Source: an uncultured Alphaproteobacteria bacterium (lineage in GTDB: Bacteria; Pseudomonadota; Alphaproteobacteria; HIMB59; GCA-002718135). From it: a stretch of DNA of 64,000 nucleotides. How positions within the stretch are numbered: position 1 is the stretch's first letter; each line of letters begins with the position of its first letter. The position numbers and the translations under genes are program-made. The DNA lies in contig CACHLW010000006.1 of NCBI GenBank assembly GCA_902580765.1, forward strand, positions 1 to 64,000. The letters are read 5' to 3'. Below are positions 38,175 to 48,001 of this stretch, piece by piece. The notes beneath the pieces are model-generated. The model saw nothing but the letters and a program-made list of their open reading frames with translations. It was not told the origin of the DNA and did no database searches.

Positions 38175-38927
38175 ATAATAAGACACTAAACCTAACCATT
38201 CGTGAGATCCTTGCTGAAAAGAATTTAGATTAGATAATAAATTAAGATTAGGAATTAATTTAAATTCTTTAATATTTTTAAAGTCCACTGCATATGGAAT
38301 TAAATCCCAGTTATTTTTATCTGCTATAAGTAATGCTCTTTTCATATGCGAGGCAGATGTTATCAATAACCAATTTTCATTTATTTTTGGATTAGCGATT
38401 TTTTTTGAATATATTATATTTTCATAGGTGTTTCTTGAATTATCTTCAAAAATTATCTTATCAATTTCTATTCCTATTTTTTTGTAAAAAGATTTTGCAA
38501 CTTGTGCATGATCAAAATCAGGTCTATTTAAAATCCCTGATCCACCACTAAAAATTACTTTAGCCTTATCAAATTTTTTAATGATAAACACAGATTCAAC
38601 TAATCTTTCTGAAGAACCATTTAAACTGATTTGATTATATTCATTATAAAGTAGAGGGTTTGTTGCACCTCCCAAAATAAGAATGCCATCGACTTGGTCT
38701 GGAGGTTTTATGTATGAGTGATATTCTTTTTCAATATTATAAATTAGATAATTTCCAATAGGCAAAAAAGAGATAAGTGCGATAAATACAAAATTAATCA
38801 GAAAAATAATTAAACTTAATCTTCTCAATTTAACAAAATATAAAAATATTGAGAGCAAAGTAACAAAAATAAAAATATTAAAAGGATTTAATATTAACCA
38901 AAGAATTTTAGATAGGTAAAATGACAT
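38145..38927 (-). CDS. YdcF/ElyC-like DUF218 membrane protein
   Basis: Two N-terminal TM segments, VDGILILGGATNP, IIFEDNSRNTYENIIYSKKI, ITSASHMKRALL. Confidence 0.88.
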   Translation of the reverse strand: MSFYLSKILWLILNPFNIFIFVTLLSIFLYFVKLRRLSLIIFLINFVFIALISFLPIGNYLIYNIEKEYHSYIKPPDQVDGILILGGATNPLLYNEYNQISLNGSSERLVESVFIIKKFDKAKVIFSGGSGILNRPDFDHAQVAKSFYKKIGIEIDKIIFEDNSRNTYENIIYSKKIANPKINENWLLITSASHMKRALLIADKNNWDLIPYAVDFKNIKEFKLIPNLNLLSNLNSFQQGSHEWLGLVSYYLMGRTDKVF

Positions 38928-38975
38928 AATATTTTATAGCTTTGGTTTATACTATATAATATTTTATAAATAAAA

Positions 38976-39050
38976 GGTCTCGTGGTGAAATGGATATCAC
39001 ACGTGTCTTCGGAACATGGATTTGGGGTTCGAGTCCCTACGAGACCGCCA
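38976..39050 (+). tRNA. tRNA-Arg (anticodon TCG)
   Basis: Acceptor GGTCTCG/CGAGACC, anticodon stem CGTGT/ACATG with loop CTTCGGA, T-arm GGGGTTCGAGTCCCT, encoded CCA. Confidence 0.95.
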
Positions 39051-39051
39051 A

Positions 39052-40095
39052 TTAAATAGTTATTTTTTCTGAGTAATTTGAAATTACTAACTCTGCAATT
39101 TGCACAGCATTAAGTGCTGCTCCTTTACGCAAATTATCTGACACTACCCATAGATTCAAACCATTATCTACTGATTGATCATTTCTAATTCTACTAATAT
39201 AAACTTTATCCTCTCCTGCAATTTCAACAGGAGTCACATAACCTTCATCTTTTCGATGATCAATTACTGAAATACCTTCAGAGTTAGATAATATTTCTTT
39301 AGCTTCTTTTTCATCTAATGGTGAATCAAACTCTAGATTTACAGCTTCTGAATGGCCAATAAATACAGCTGTTCGAACACAAGTTGCTGAAACATTAATT
39401 CCCTCGTCTAGAATTTTTTTTGTTTCATCAATCATTTTTTGCTCCTCTTCTGTATTACCATTTTCTAAAAAAGCTCCAATGTGAGGAATGGCATTGAAAG
39501 CAATTTGTTTTGTAAACTTTTCTTTTTTTAATTCTTGGTTAGCATAAACATTTTGAGTCTGATTAAATAATTCATCCATACCTGTTTTCCCTGCTCCAGA
39601 AACAGCTTGATAAGTTGATACAACAACTCTGTTTATAATTGCTTTTTCATGAAGTGGTTTTAATGCTACAACCATTTGTATTGTTGAGCAGTTAGGATTT
39701 GAAATAATATTAGTTCTGTTTTCATCATCAAAAAATTCATCAAGTGCATTAGCGTTTACTTCAGGCACGATTAAAGGAATATTTTGTTGCATTCGAAAAT
39801 GAGAGGTATTGTCTATAACAATACATCCTGCTTTAGCTGCTTTTGGTGCATATTCCGCAGAAATTTTACCTCCGGGTGAAAATAAACCAATGTGAGCTTT
39901 TGAAAAATCAAATTCTGATAAGTCTTCTACAACAATTTCTTTATCTTTAAACTCTACTTTTTTGCCTTTTGATTTTGATGATGCGAGTAAATATAAATTA
40001 TCTATTGGAAAATCCCTTTGCTCTAATATTTGAACTATTTCTGTTCCTACCGCACCTGTTGCTCCTGCTACTGCTATATTGTATTTTTGAGTCAT
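39052..40095 (-). CDS. asd: Aspartate-semialdehyde dehydrogenase
   Basis: NIAVAGATGAVGTEIVQILEQRDFP...IISNPNCSTIQMVVALKPLH. Confidence 0.97.
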   Translation of the reverse strand: MTQKYNIAVAGATGAVGTEIVQILEQRDFPIDNLYLLASSKSKGKKVEFKDKEIVVEDLSEFDFSKAHIGLFSPGGKISAEYAPKAAKAGCIVIDNTSHFRMQQNIPLIVPEVNANALDEFFDDENRTNIISNPNCSTIQMVVALKPLHEKAIINRVVVSTYQAVSGAGKTGMDELFNQTQNVYANQELKKEKFTKQIAFNAIPHIGAFLENGNTEEEQKMIDETKKILDEGINVSATCVRTAVFIGHSEAVNLEFDSPLDEKEAKEILSNSEGISVIDHRKDEGYVTPVEIAGEDKVYISRIRNDQSVDNGLNLWVVSDNLRKGAALNAVQIAELVISNYSEKITI

Positions 40096-41208
40096 TTAAT
40101 TGCCAGATAGAATTTTTAATTCTTCAATAACAGCATTTCCCATTTCTTGAGTAGAAATAATTTTTTCTGCTCCATCTTTAATATCAGCTGTTCTTAGACC
40201 TTTTAGTAATACATTCTGTACAGCTTTCTCAACCATTTGACTATCTTCTTGCATATCAAAACTATATTTCAACATCATAGCAAAGCTCATGATCATTGCC
40301 AAAGGATTTGCTTTAGATTGACCAGCTATATCTGGTGCGCTACCATGAACGGGCTCATACATTGCTGCTCTAGTTCCATTTTCTTTAACTGGTCCAAGAG
40401 CTGCTGAAGGAAGCATTCCTAAAGATCCTGTTAGCATAGCAGCAGTATCACTTAAAAGATCACCAAATAAGTTATCTGTAAGTATGACATCAAATTGTTT
40501 TGGATAACGAACTAGTTGCATTGCACAATTATCTGCAAGCATGTGTTCTAAATTAACATCAGAATATTCTTTTTTATGTAAATCTGTTACAGTTTGTTTC
40601 CAAAATAAACCTGTTTCCATTACATTTGATTTTTCTACTGATGTAACTTTGTTATTACGCAACTTTGCTAAATCAAATGCCACTCGTGAAACTCTATTAA
40701 CTTCTGATGTGGTATATAGTTGAGTATCAACTGCCTTACTTTCAGTCTCACTAATTTTTGATATACCTCTTGGTTGTCCAAAATATACACCACTTGTTAA
40801 TTCTCTTATTATCAAAATATCTAATCCTTTAACAAGATCAGATTTTAAAGATGATGAATCTGAAAGAGCATCTAAAACAACAGCTGGTCTTAAATTGGCA
40901 AAGAGATCTAGGTCTTTTCTTAATCTTAATAAGGCTGCTTCAGGTCTTTTATCTCTTTCTACATTATCCCATTTAGCACCTCCTACCGCACCAAATAATA
41001 CTGCATCACAATCCATAGCTACTTGCATTGTTTCATCACTTATAGAATTACCTTCTTTATCGTATGCTGTACCTCCAACTAATCTTTCAGAAATATCAAA
41101 AGATAAAGATTTAGTTTTTTCCATCCAATCAATTATTTTTAATACCTCGGCCATAACTTCATTGCCAATTCCATCACCAGGTAAAATTAAAATTTTTTTA
41201 TTACTCAT
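40096..41208 (-). CDS. leuB: 3-isopropylmalate dehydrogenase
   Basis: [21 protein letters not shown]...[27 protein letters not shown]. Confidence 0.97.
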   Translation of the reverse strand: MSNKKILILPGDGIGNEVMAEVLKIIDWMEKTKSLSFDISERLVGGTAYDKEGNSISDETMQVAMDCDAVLFGAVGGAKWDNVERDKRPEAALLRLRKDLDLFANLRPAVVLDALSDSSSLKSDLVKGLDILIIRELTSGVYFGQPRGISKISETESKAVDTQLYTTSEVNRVSRVAFDLAKLRNNKVTSVEKSNVMETGLFWKQTVTDLHKKEYSDVNLEHMLADNCAMQLVRYPKQFDVILTDNLFGDLLSDTAAMLTGSLGMLPSAALGPVKENGTRAAMYEPVHGSAPDIAGQSKANPLAMIMSFAMMLKYSFDMQEDSQMVEKAVQNVLLKGLRTADIKDGAEKIISTQEMGNAVIEELKILSGN

Positions 41209-41214
41209 TTTTGA

Positions 41215-41817
41215 CTACACTATCCAAGGTTGGACACTGTGTATTTTTTCTTCGTGAAAATCAATTTTTTTATTTTTTTGGAGTGTCAAACCAATATCAT
41301 CCAAACCTTCTAGCAAACATTTTTTTCGAAATGCATCAATTTCAAATTCTATTGTTTTATCATTTTGATAAGTGATTTTTTGATTTTCTAAATCAACTGA
41401 AATATCAGTTTTATTTTCAGCTTCGTTCATTAATATATCTACTTTTTGTTGATCTAACTTGATTGGCAGAATTCCATTTTTAAAACAATTATTATAGAAA
41501 ATATCTGCGAAGCTTGGTGCAATTATTGACTTAAAACCAAAATCTAAAAGTGACCACGGTGCATGCTCTCTACTTGATCCGCAACCAAAATTTGCCCCAG
41601 CAATTAAAATTTTTGAAGTTTTATAAGGATCCCAGTTAAGGACAAAATCATTCTTTATGTTACCTTGAATATCGTATCTTAATTCATGAAATAAATTTTT
41701 CCCTAAACCAGACCTCTTTATTGTTTTCAAAAATTGTTTTGGAATAATCATATCGGTATCAACATTAATCATTGGTAGTGGCGCAGGGATACCAATTATT
41801 GTTTTAAATGATTCCAT
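41215..41817 (-). CDS. leuD: 3-isopropylmalate dehydratase small subunit
   Basis: [32 protein letters not shown]...[15 protein letters not shown]. Confidence 0.97.
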   Translation of the reverse strand: MESFKTIIGIPAPLPMINVDTDMIIPKQFLKTIKRSGLGKNLFHELRYDIQGNIKNDFVLNWDPYKTSKILIAGANFGCGSSREHAPWSLLDFGFKSIIAPSFADIFYNNCFKNGILPIKLDQQKVDILMNEAENKTDISVDLENQKITYQNDKTIEFEIDAFRKKCLLEGLDDIGLTLQKNKKIDFHEEKIHSVQPWIV

Positions 41818-43221
41818 TTATAAATCCTCTACTGTTGCAAAAGAACCTTTGATTGCAGAAGCAGCAGCTATTGCAGGACTAACAAGATGTGTTCTACCTT
41901 CTCTGCCTTGTCTGCCTTCAAAATTTCTATTTGATGTTGATGCACATCTTTCTTGTGGTTTTAGTTGATCAGGATTCATTGCTAAACACATGGAGCATCC
42001 TGGCTCTCTCCAATCAAATCCTGCTTCAATAAAAATTTTATCTAAGCCTTCTTCTTCAGCTTGTTTTTTAACTAGACCTGAACCAGGAACGATCATTGAG
42101 TCTACAGAAACTTTTTTGCCTTCTACAACTTTAGCAACTTCTCTTAAATCCTCTATTCTTCCATTAGTGCAAGAGCCAATAAACACTTTATCAATTTTAA
42201 TTTTTTGTATTTCTTGTCTGGGTTCTAAACCCATATATTCAAGAGAACGTTCCATAGCCTTCTTTCTATTTGGATTACTCTCTTCTTGAGGATTTGGTAC
42301 TATACCATTTATAGCAACAACATCTTGTGGGCTTGTGCCCCAAGTAATTTGTGGTGAAATATCTTCAGCATTAATTAAAATTTCTTCATCATATTTTGCG
42401 CCATCATCAGATGGAAGAGCTTTCCAAAATTCTACCGCTTTGTCCCAATTATCTCCTGATGGAGCATACGGTCTACCTTTAATATATTCAAAAGTTTTTT
42501 CGTCAGGAGCGATTAAACCAGCTCTAGCACCTGCTTCAATACTCATATTGCAGATTGTCATTCTTCCTTCCATAGAAAGAGAGGAAATTGCATTACCAGC
42601 ATATTCAATAACATAACCAGTTCCACCAGCCGTTCCTATTTTTCCTATTATATGAAGAATAATATCTTTTGCTGTAACACCTAAGTTTAATTTACCTTCA
42701 ACAGAAATTCGCATATTCTTTGCAGGTTTTTGAATCAAGGTCTGAGTAGCTAATACATGTTCAACTTCACTAGTACCAATACCAAAGGCTAATGCACCAA
42801 ATGCTCCGTGTGTTGCTGTATGACTATCACCACAAACTATTGTCATACCCGGTTGAGTAATACCTTGTTCTGGTCCAACTATATGAACTATACCTTGTCT
42901 GCTATCTAATAATGGAAAAAGTGTAACATCGAAATCTTTGCAGTTTTTTTCTAGTGTTTCAACTTGTATTCTACTTTCTTTATTTTCTATACCTTTAGAT
43001 CTGTCTGAGGTTGGAACATTGTGATCAGCTACAGCAAAAGTACTTTCAGGTCTTCTAACTTTACGATTATTATTTCTCAAACCCTCAAATGCTTGAGGGC
43101 TCGTAACTTCATGAACAAGATGTCTATCAATATATATAAGACAAGTTCCATCTTCTTGTCTATCGACAAGATGATGTTCCCAGATTTTATCAAAAAGAGT
43201 TTTAGGATTATTTATTTTCAT
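41818..43221 (-). CDS. leuC: 3-isopropylmalate dehydratase large subunit
   Basis: [12 protein letters not shown]...[33 protein letters not shown]; start at MKINNPKT. Confidence 0.97.
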   Translation of the reverse strand: MKINNPKTLFDKIWEHHLVDRQEDGTCLIYIDRHLVHEVTSPQAFEGLRNNNRKVRRPESTFAVADHNVPTSDRSKGIENKESRIQVETLEKNCKDFDVTLFPLLDSRQGIVHIVGPEQGITQPGMTIVCGDSHTATHGAFGALAFGIGTSEVEHVLATQTLIQKPAKNMRISVEGKLNLGVTAKDIILHIIGKIGTAGGTGYVIEYAGNAISSLSMEGRMTICNMSIEAGARAGLIAPDEKTFEYIKGRPYAPSGDNWDKAVEFWKALPSDDGAKYDEEILINAEDISPQITWGTSPQDVVAINGIVPNPQEESNPNRKKAMERSLEYMGLEPRQEIQKIKIDKVFIGSCTNGRIEDLREVAKVVEGKKVSVDSMIVPGSGLVKKQAEEEGLDKIFIEAGFDWREPGCSMCLAMNPDQLKPQERCASTSNRNFEGRQGREGRTHLVSPAIAAASAIKGSFATVEDL

Positions 43222-43813
43222 CCGATTTATTTTCGGCTGCTTTTTCCTCTTCTTTACTAGATTCATCTGCAGCTTCTGCTTTAGATTCTTCTGCCGGTTT
43301 GGCTTCTGTTTCTTCTGCTTTTGTCTCTGCTTGTTTTGCTTCTACCTCTTCAGCTTTTGGATCCTCTACAGCATTTGTATCTGTATCTGTAGTTTTTGTT
43401 TCTTCTACCGGAGGAGCCTCCTCTATATATTCATATTGATCAGCTTCATCGCCCCTATCTTTATCTGCGATCCTAGCTTTCTTTCCTGATAATTCTCTTA
43501 GATAATATAGCTTAGCTCTTCTTACATCACCTTTTCTAACAACTTCAATTTTTTCTACTAATGGACTGAATAAAGGGAATACTCTTTCAACACCTTCGCC
43601 ATGAGATATTTTTCTAACAGTAAAGTTAGAGTTTACTGAATTATTTTTTCTTGCAATACAAATACCTTCAAATGCTTGAAGTCTCGACTTACTTCCCTCT
43701 GTAATTCTTACAGTAACTTTTAGAGTATCACCTGGACGAAAAGCAGGAACTCTTTTTTTTAAAGTTAACTTTTCAATTTGTTGTTTTTCAAATGTCTCCA
43801 ATAAATTACTCAT
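43208..43813 (-). CDS. rplS: 50S ribosomal protein bL19 with acidic Glu/Ala/Lys-rich C-terminal extension
   Basis: [33 protein letters not shown]...[17 protein letters not shown]. Confidence 0.95.
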   Translation of the reverse strand: MSNLLETFEKQQIEKLTLKKRVPAFRPGDTLKVTVRITEGSKSRLQAFEGICIARKNNSVNSNFTVRKISHGEGVERVFPLFSPLVEKIEVVRKGDVRRAKLYYLRELSGKKARIADKDRGDEADQYEYIEEAPPVEETKTTDTDTNAVEDPKAEEVEAKQAETKAEETEAKPAEESKAEAADESSKEEEKAAENKSDENK

Positions 43814-43814
43814 T

Positions 43815-44513
43815 TTATATTTCCTTTTTATAAAGATCTGGTCTTAATTCTTTAGTTTTTTCAACCGATTTTTCTTTTCTCCATTTATCAATTTTTTCAT
43901 GATGACCTGATGTTAAAACATCTGGAACTTCATGTTTATTTCCCTGAATATCTTCCCAGGTTTGTGGTCTGGTATAATGAGGATATTCAAGCAGATTATT
44001 AGAAAAAGATTCTTCTAATAAACTTTGTGGCTGCCCTAATACTCCAGGAATGAGACGAATACAACCTTCAACTAACACCTGAGCAGCAATCTCACCACCA
44101 GAAAGAACGTAATCACCGATACTTATTTCCTGAAAATCAAGAATTTCTATAGCTCTTTGGTCAACTCCTTCAAATCTACCGCATAAAATAAGCATTTCAT
44201 CATGTTTTGATAGATTATTAAGTTTGGCTTGAGATAATTTCTGACCTGAAGGTGTTAGAAAAATTTTGCAGTAATTATCGGTTTTGAAAGTGATTGAATT
44301 TAATGCTTTTTCTATCACATCTGGACGAATAACCATTCCAGGGCCTCCCCCAAAAGGTTCATCATCAACACTTCCTCTTTTATCAATTCCAAAATTGTGT
44401 AGATTAACTATCTCGAGAGAAAATTTTTTATTGTTTAATGCATTTCCGATTACAGAATATCCTAGTGAACCAGGAAACATCTCAGGATAACAGGTTAAAA
44501 TAACTACTCTCAT
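43815..44513 (-). CDS. trmD: tRNA (guanine-N1)-methyltransferase
   Basis: [19 protein letters not shown]...[16 protein letters not shown]...[16 protein letters not shown]; start at [13 protein letters not shown]. Confidence 0.97.
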   Translation of the reverse strand: MRVVILTCYPEMFPGSLGYSVIGNALNNKKFSLEIVNLHNFGIDKRGSVDDEPFGGGPGMVIRPDVIEKALNSITFKTDNYCKIFLTPSGQKLSQAKLNNLSKHDEMLILCGRFEGVDQRAIEILDFQEISIGDYVLSGGEIAAQVLVEGCIRLIPGVLGQPQSLLEESFSNNLLEYPHYTRPQTWEDIQGNKHEVPDVLTSGHHEKIDKWRKEKSVEKTKELRPDLYKKEI

Positions 44514-44514
44514 T

Positions 44515-45021
44515 TTAATCAAGAATACCAAGTATTGGATCTGCTATAATTTCTTTTTTATTAATATTAACTGATAAAATATTTGTTTTATCAAAAGGTA
44601 TAAGAGTAAGTTTAGTATTATATTTGACTTCTAATAAATCACCTGCCCCAAAATTTTGAACACTTAAAACTTTTCCAATAATAGTATAGTCTTTCAAGAA
44701 AATCATGCATTCGATTAGATCATTTATATAAAACTCATTATCTTTTGTTTTTGGAAAGAATTTCTTATTTGAAAAAATTTTTTGACCTTTAAGCTCTAAA
44801 ACATCTTCTCTAGAAAAGTATTTTTCAACTTGAACAACACACTTATTATTTTTGAATAAAATATTTTTAAAATTCCAAGCAACTGAACCATCAAAATTAT
44901 AATAGTTTTTTAAATTTTTAAAAACTTCAAACGAGGTAGTCATCATATTAACTTTTATTTCACCTTTTAATCCTAAAGGAGATCCAAACTGACCAACAAG
45001 AATAATATCTTTATTACTCAA
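44515..45021 (-). CDS. rimM: Ribosome maturation factor RimM
   Basis: VGQFGSPLGLKGEIKVNMMT...FFPKTKDNEFYINDLIE; between rpsP and trmD. Confidence 0.92.
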   Translation of the reverse strand: MSNKDIILVGQFGSPLGLKGEIKVNMMTTSFEVFKNLKNYYNFDGSVAWNFKNILFKNNKCVVQVEKYFSREDVLELKGQKIFSNKKFFPKTKDNEFYINDLIECMIFLKDYTIIGKVLSVQNFGAGDLLEVKYNTKLTLIPFDKTNILSVNINKKEIIADPILGILD

Positions 45022-45035
45022 AGCAAAAATTGATT

Positions 45036-45605
45036 TTATTCTTTTTTAGCTTCTGCTTCTTCTGCTTTTGGTTCTTCAGCAGGTTGTGCATCTTCAGCTG
45101 GCTTAGCTTCTGCTTCTTCTGCTTTTGGTTCTTCAGCAGGTTGTTCATCTTCAGCTGGCTTAGCTTCTGCTTCTTCTGCTTTTGGTTCTTCAGCAGGTTG
45201 TGCATCTTCAGCTGGCTTAGCTTCTGCTTCTTCTGCTTTTGGTTCTTCTACTGCAGCTTTCGCAGCTTCTTCTTTTTCTTTGGCAGCAGCTAAACGTTCC
45301 TGTGCTTTTTTCTTAGGTAGATGTTTTTTTGTTTTTTCAGTAATTACTGGTTTTTCCATCACACCAAGATTGCTAAGAAAAATAGAGATTCTATCTGATG
45401 GTTTTGCTCCTTTTGCAATCCATTCCTTAGCTTTGTCTAAATCCATTTTAACTCTATCAGAGCTATCCTTTGGAAGCATTGGGTTATAAGTTCCAATTTG
45501 ATCTATAAATTTTCCATCTCTAGCTCTTCTAGAATCAGCAACTACTATTCTATAAAATGGTCTTTTCTTTGCACCACCTCTTGATAATCTTATTCTTACT
45601 GGCAT
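45036..45605 (-). CDS. rpsP: 30S ribosomal protein bS16 with repetitive acidic C-terminal tail
   Basis: MPVRIRLSRGGAKKRPFYRIVVADSRRARDGKFIDQIGTYNPM; tail of repeated AEEPKAEEAEAKPAEDAQP. Confidence 0.95.
   Translation of the reverse strand: MPVRIRLSRGGAKKRPFYRIVVADSRRARDGKFIDQIGTYNPMLPKDSSDRVKMDLDKAKEWIAKGAKPSDRISIFLSNLGVMEKPVITEKTKKHLPKKKAQERLAAAKEKEEAAKAAVEEPKAEEAEAKPAEDAQPAEEPKAEEAEAKPAEDEQPAEEPKAEEAEAKPAEDAQPAEEPKAEEAEAKKE
45048..45248 (-). repeat. 57-bp tandem repeat (about 3.5 copies) inside rpsP
   Basis: Unit agcttctgcttcttctgcttttggttcttcagcaggttgtgcatcttcagctggctt starts at 45048, 45105, 45162 and 45219 (exact 57-bp period); nearly identical copies encoding a 19-aa repeat. Confidence 0.95.
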
Positions 45606-45617
45606 TTTATTTCCTTT

Positions 45618-46982
45618 CTAATTTATGTTTGGAGGAAGATTTCCTTGTAATTTTTGCATTAAATCACTGGGAATTCCTCCTTTGCCCATAGATTTCATTC
45701 TCTTCATCATTTTCTGTGATTGGAGAAACTGTTTTAATAACCTGTTAACGTCTTGAACTTTTGTTCCAGAACCTTTTGAAATTCTAATTTTACGTGAAGC
45801 CTTGATAATGTCTGGATCAGCCCTTTCTTTTTTTGTCATTGAACTGATTATAGCTATTTGTTTATCAATCATTGAATTAGAAATTTTATTTTCTGCCATT
45901 AACTTCTGTGCCTTTGAAACACCTGGCATCATAGAAAGTAAACCAGAGACTCCACCCATTTTACCCATTTGCTTTAATTGATTGGCAAAATCTTCAAGAT
46001 CAAATTTTCCTTTAGCGATCTTTTTTGCCATATCCTCCATTTCTTCTTTATCAATATTTTCAGCAGCCTTTTCGACAAGAGATACAATATCTCCCATACC
46101 TAAAATTCTTTGTGCAATTCTTTCAGGATGGAAAGGTTCAAAATTTTCTACTTTTTCACCTAGTCCTATAAATTTTATAGGAGAGTTTGTTATCGATTTA
46201 ATTGATAGTGCTGCACCACCCCTGCTATCACCATCTATTCGAGTTAAAATTGATCCAGTAATATTTATTGCATCACTAAAACTTTTAGCTACAGTTGCAG
46301 CATCTTGTCCTGTTAGAGCATCTGCTACTAATAATGTTTCATCAGGTTTAAACTTATTTTCAATTTCTATTAATTCACTCATTAATTTTTTATCTACAAC
46401 TTGTCGTCCAGCTGTATCTAAAATAAGAATATCAAATAAATTTTTTTGAGCATAGTCTGTGGAATCATCAACAATCTTAATGACTGATGATAAATTGTGA
46501 TTAAAGAAATCTGAGCCAGTTTCTTCAGCTAATACTTTTAATTGTTCCTGTGCTGCTGGTCGATAAATGTCTGCAGATGCTAGTAAAATTTTTTTCTTTG
46601 AAGACTTCTTTAACAAATAAGAAAGTTTGGCAATTGATGTTGTTTTCCCAGATCCCTGTAATCCACAAAACAATATTTTAGTTAATTGAGAAGAAGATAA
46701 ATTTAGAGATTTATTTTCTGATCCAAGAATTTTTACAAGCTCATCTTGCACAAGCTTTATGATCATTTGATCTGGCTTAACAGATTTAAGAATTTCTTTT
46801 CCTAAAATGTTTGACTTGATTGAATTTATAAATTCTTTTACTACAACTAAGGAAACGTCTGCCTCTAACAGAGCAATCCTAATTTCACGTAATGTAACTT
46901 CAAGATCTGTTTCTGATATAACAGCCTTACCCCGAATACTTTGAACAATTTTTTCAAATTTTGTGTTCAGTGTATCAAACAT
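45618..46982 (-). CDS. ffh: Signal recognition particle protein
   Basis: MFDTLNTKFEKIVQSIRGKAVISE...FCGLQGSGKTTSIAKL...ILDTAGRQ; start at MFDTLN. Confidence 0.97.
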   Translation of the reverse strand: MFDTLNTKFEKIVQSIRGKAVISETDLEVTLREIRIALLEADVSLVVVKEFINSIKSNILGKEILKSVKPDQMIIKLVQDELVKILGSENKSLNLSSSQLTKILFCGLQGSGKTTSIAKLSYLLKKSSKKKILLASADIYRPAAQEQLKVLAEETGSDFFNHNLSSVIKIVDDSTDYAQKNLFDILILDTAGRQVVDKKLMSELIEIENKFKPDETLLVADALTGQDAATVAKSFSDAINITGSILTRIDGDSRGGAALSIKSITNSPIKFIGLGEKVENFEPFHPERIAQRILGMGDIVSLVEKAAENIDKEEMEDMAKKIAKGKFDLEDFANQLKQMGKMGGVSGLLSMMPGVSKAQKLMAENKISNSMIDKQIAIISSMTKKERADPDIIKASRKIRISKGSGTKVQDVNRLLKQFLQSQKMMKRMKSMGKGGIPSDLMQKLQGNLPPNIN

Positions 46983-47002
46983 AAATCTCCAATAGCCTTT
47001 TA

Positions 47003-47033
47003 ACTCCAGGGCACGAAACTCGTGGGCTAGAGT
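47003..47033 (-). promoter_or_regulatory. Hairpin in the ffh 5' leader
   Basis: Minus strand: ACTCTAG-CC-CACGA-GTT-TCGTG-CC-CTGGAGT; 7 bp (one G-T) + symmetric CC/CC internal loop + 5 bp + 3-nt loop, about 20 nt upstream of the ffh ATG and just before GGAG. Confidence 0.6.
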
Positions 47034-47179
47034 ACCTATCACAATTGTAACAAGTTCAATTCGTTTACAAATATAGGATTTATTGGTAACCCTCTATTAG
47101 CTGAATTATTGAAAGTCAAGTATTCTTAAATTTCCTATATTTACTGAGATTTATCGATAAATTAGGTTATAAAACAAAT

Positions 47180-47998
47180 ATGCAAAAAGTAGACTTTATA
47201 AAGATGCATGGACTTGGGAACGATTTTGTTATCATAGATAAAAGGTCTAACAATATCAAAATTACTGAAGATATTATTAAAAGACTCAGTGATAGAAGAA
47301 CTGGGGCAGGTTGTGATCAATTAATCACAATTAATAATACAAGTAATCAAAGTGCTGATGCTGAAATTGAAATTTTTAATCCTGGTGGTGATAGAGCCGA
47401 AGCTTGTGGTAATGGAACACGCTGTGTGGCAAAAATACTATTTGATGAAGATTCAAATAAAGAAATTTTAAAAATTCAATCTGATGCAGGCATATTAGAA
47501 TCAAAAAAAATAGATAACAATATAAGTGTCAACATGGGTTCAATAAAAAATACTTGGGATAAAATTCCTTTAAGTAAAGAAGTCGATACAATGAATATAC
47601 CAATTTCAATTGATGGATATAGTAATGGAGTTGCTGTTAATGTAGGTAATCCACATGTAGTTTTTTTTGGGAAATCGATCAAAGATACAGATCTTGAAAG
47701 TATAGGTCCTAGAATAGAAAATCATGAACTCTTTCCAAAAAAAACTAATGTTGAAATAGTTGAAGTTATTAATTCAAATTTAATTGAAATGAGAGTTTGG
47801 GAACGTGGAGTTGGAACCACATTAGCTTGTGGTAGTGGTGCCTGTGCGGCTGTATATGCGGCGTGGAAAAAAGGATTTATTGAAAATAACGCTGAAGTGA
47901 AACTTGAAAAAGGTTCACTGCACATAAATATAGTTAATAATGAATCTATTATGACAGGACCTGCAGAAATAAGTTATCGGGGTAGTTTAGAAATATAA
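47180..47998 (+). CDS. dapF: Diaminopimelate epimerase
   Basis: FIKMHGLGNDFVIID...FNPGGDRAEACGNGTRC...ACGSGACAAVYAAW. Confidence 0.97.
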   Translation: MQKVDFIKMHGLGNDFVIIDKRSNNIKITEDIIKRLSDRRTGAGCDQLITINNTSNQSADAEIEIFNPGGDRAEACGNGTRCVAKILFDEDSNKEILKIQSDAGILESKKIDNNISVNMGSIKNTWDKIPLSKEVDTMNIPISIDGYSNGVAVNVGNPHVVFFGKSIKDTDLESIGPRIENHELFPKKTNVEIVEVINSNLIEMRVWERGVGTTLACGSGACAAVYAAWKKGFIENNAEVKLEKGSLHINIVNNESIMTGPAEISYRGSLEI

Positions 47999-48001
47999 TT
48001 T

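Noticed and set aside
45014-45205. Minus-strand ORF MHNLLKNQKQKKQKLSQLK repeats
   Set aside because: Alternative frame of the same 57-bp rpsP repeat; no independent support.
45048-45248. Possible CRISPR-like array because of regular spacing
   Set aside because: Repeats are contiguous without spacers and in frame with rpsP.
45030-45293. Plus-strand ORF with a repetitive FFSFCFFCFWFFSRL protein
   Set aside because: It is the antisense reading of the rpsP tandem repeat; rpsP is certain and the Phe/Cys/Trp repeat is a by-product.
45982-46449. Plus-strand 155-aa ORF opposite ffh
   Set aside because: Antisense of conserved ffh.
46983-47042. N-terminal extension MIGTLAHEFRALELKGYWRF of Ffh
   Set aside because: Ffh proteins begin at the equivalent of MFDTLN; the extension overlaps the leader hairpin and a ribosome-binding site precedes the inner ATG.
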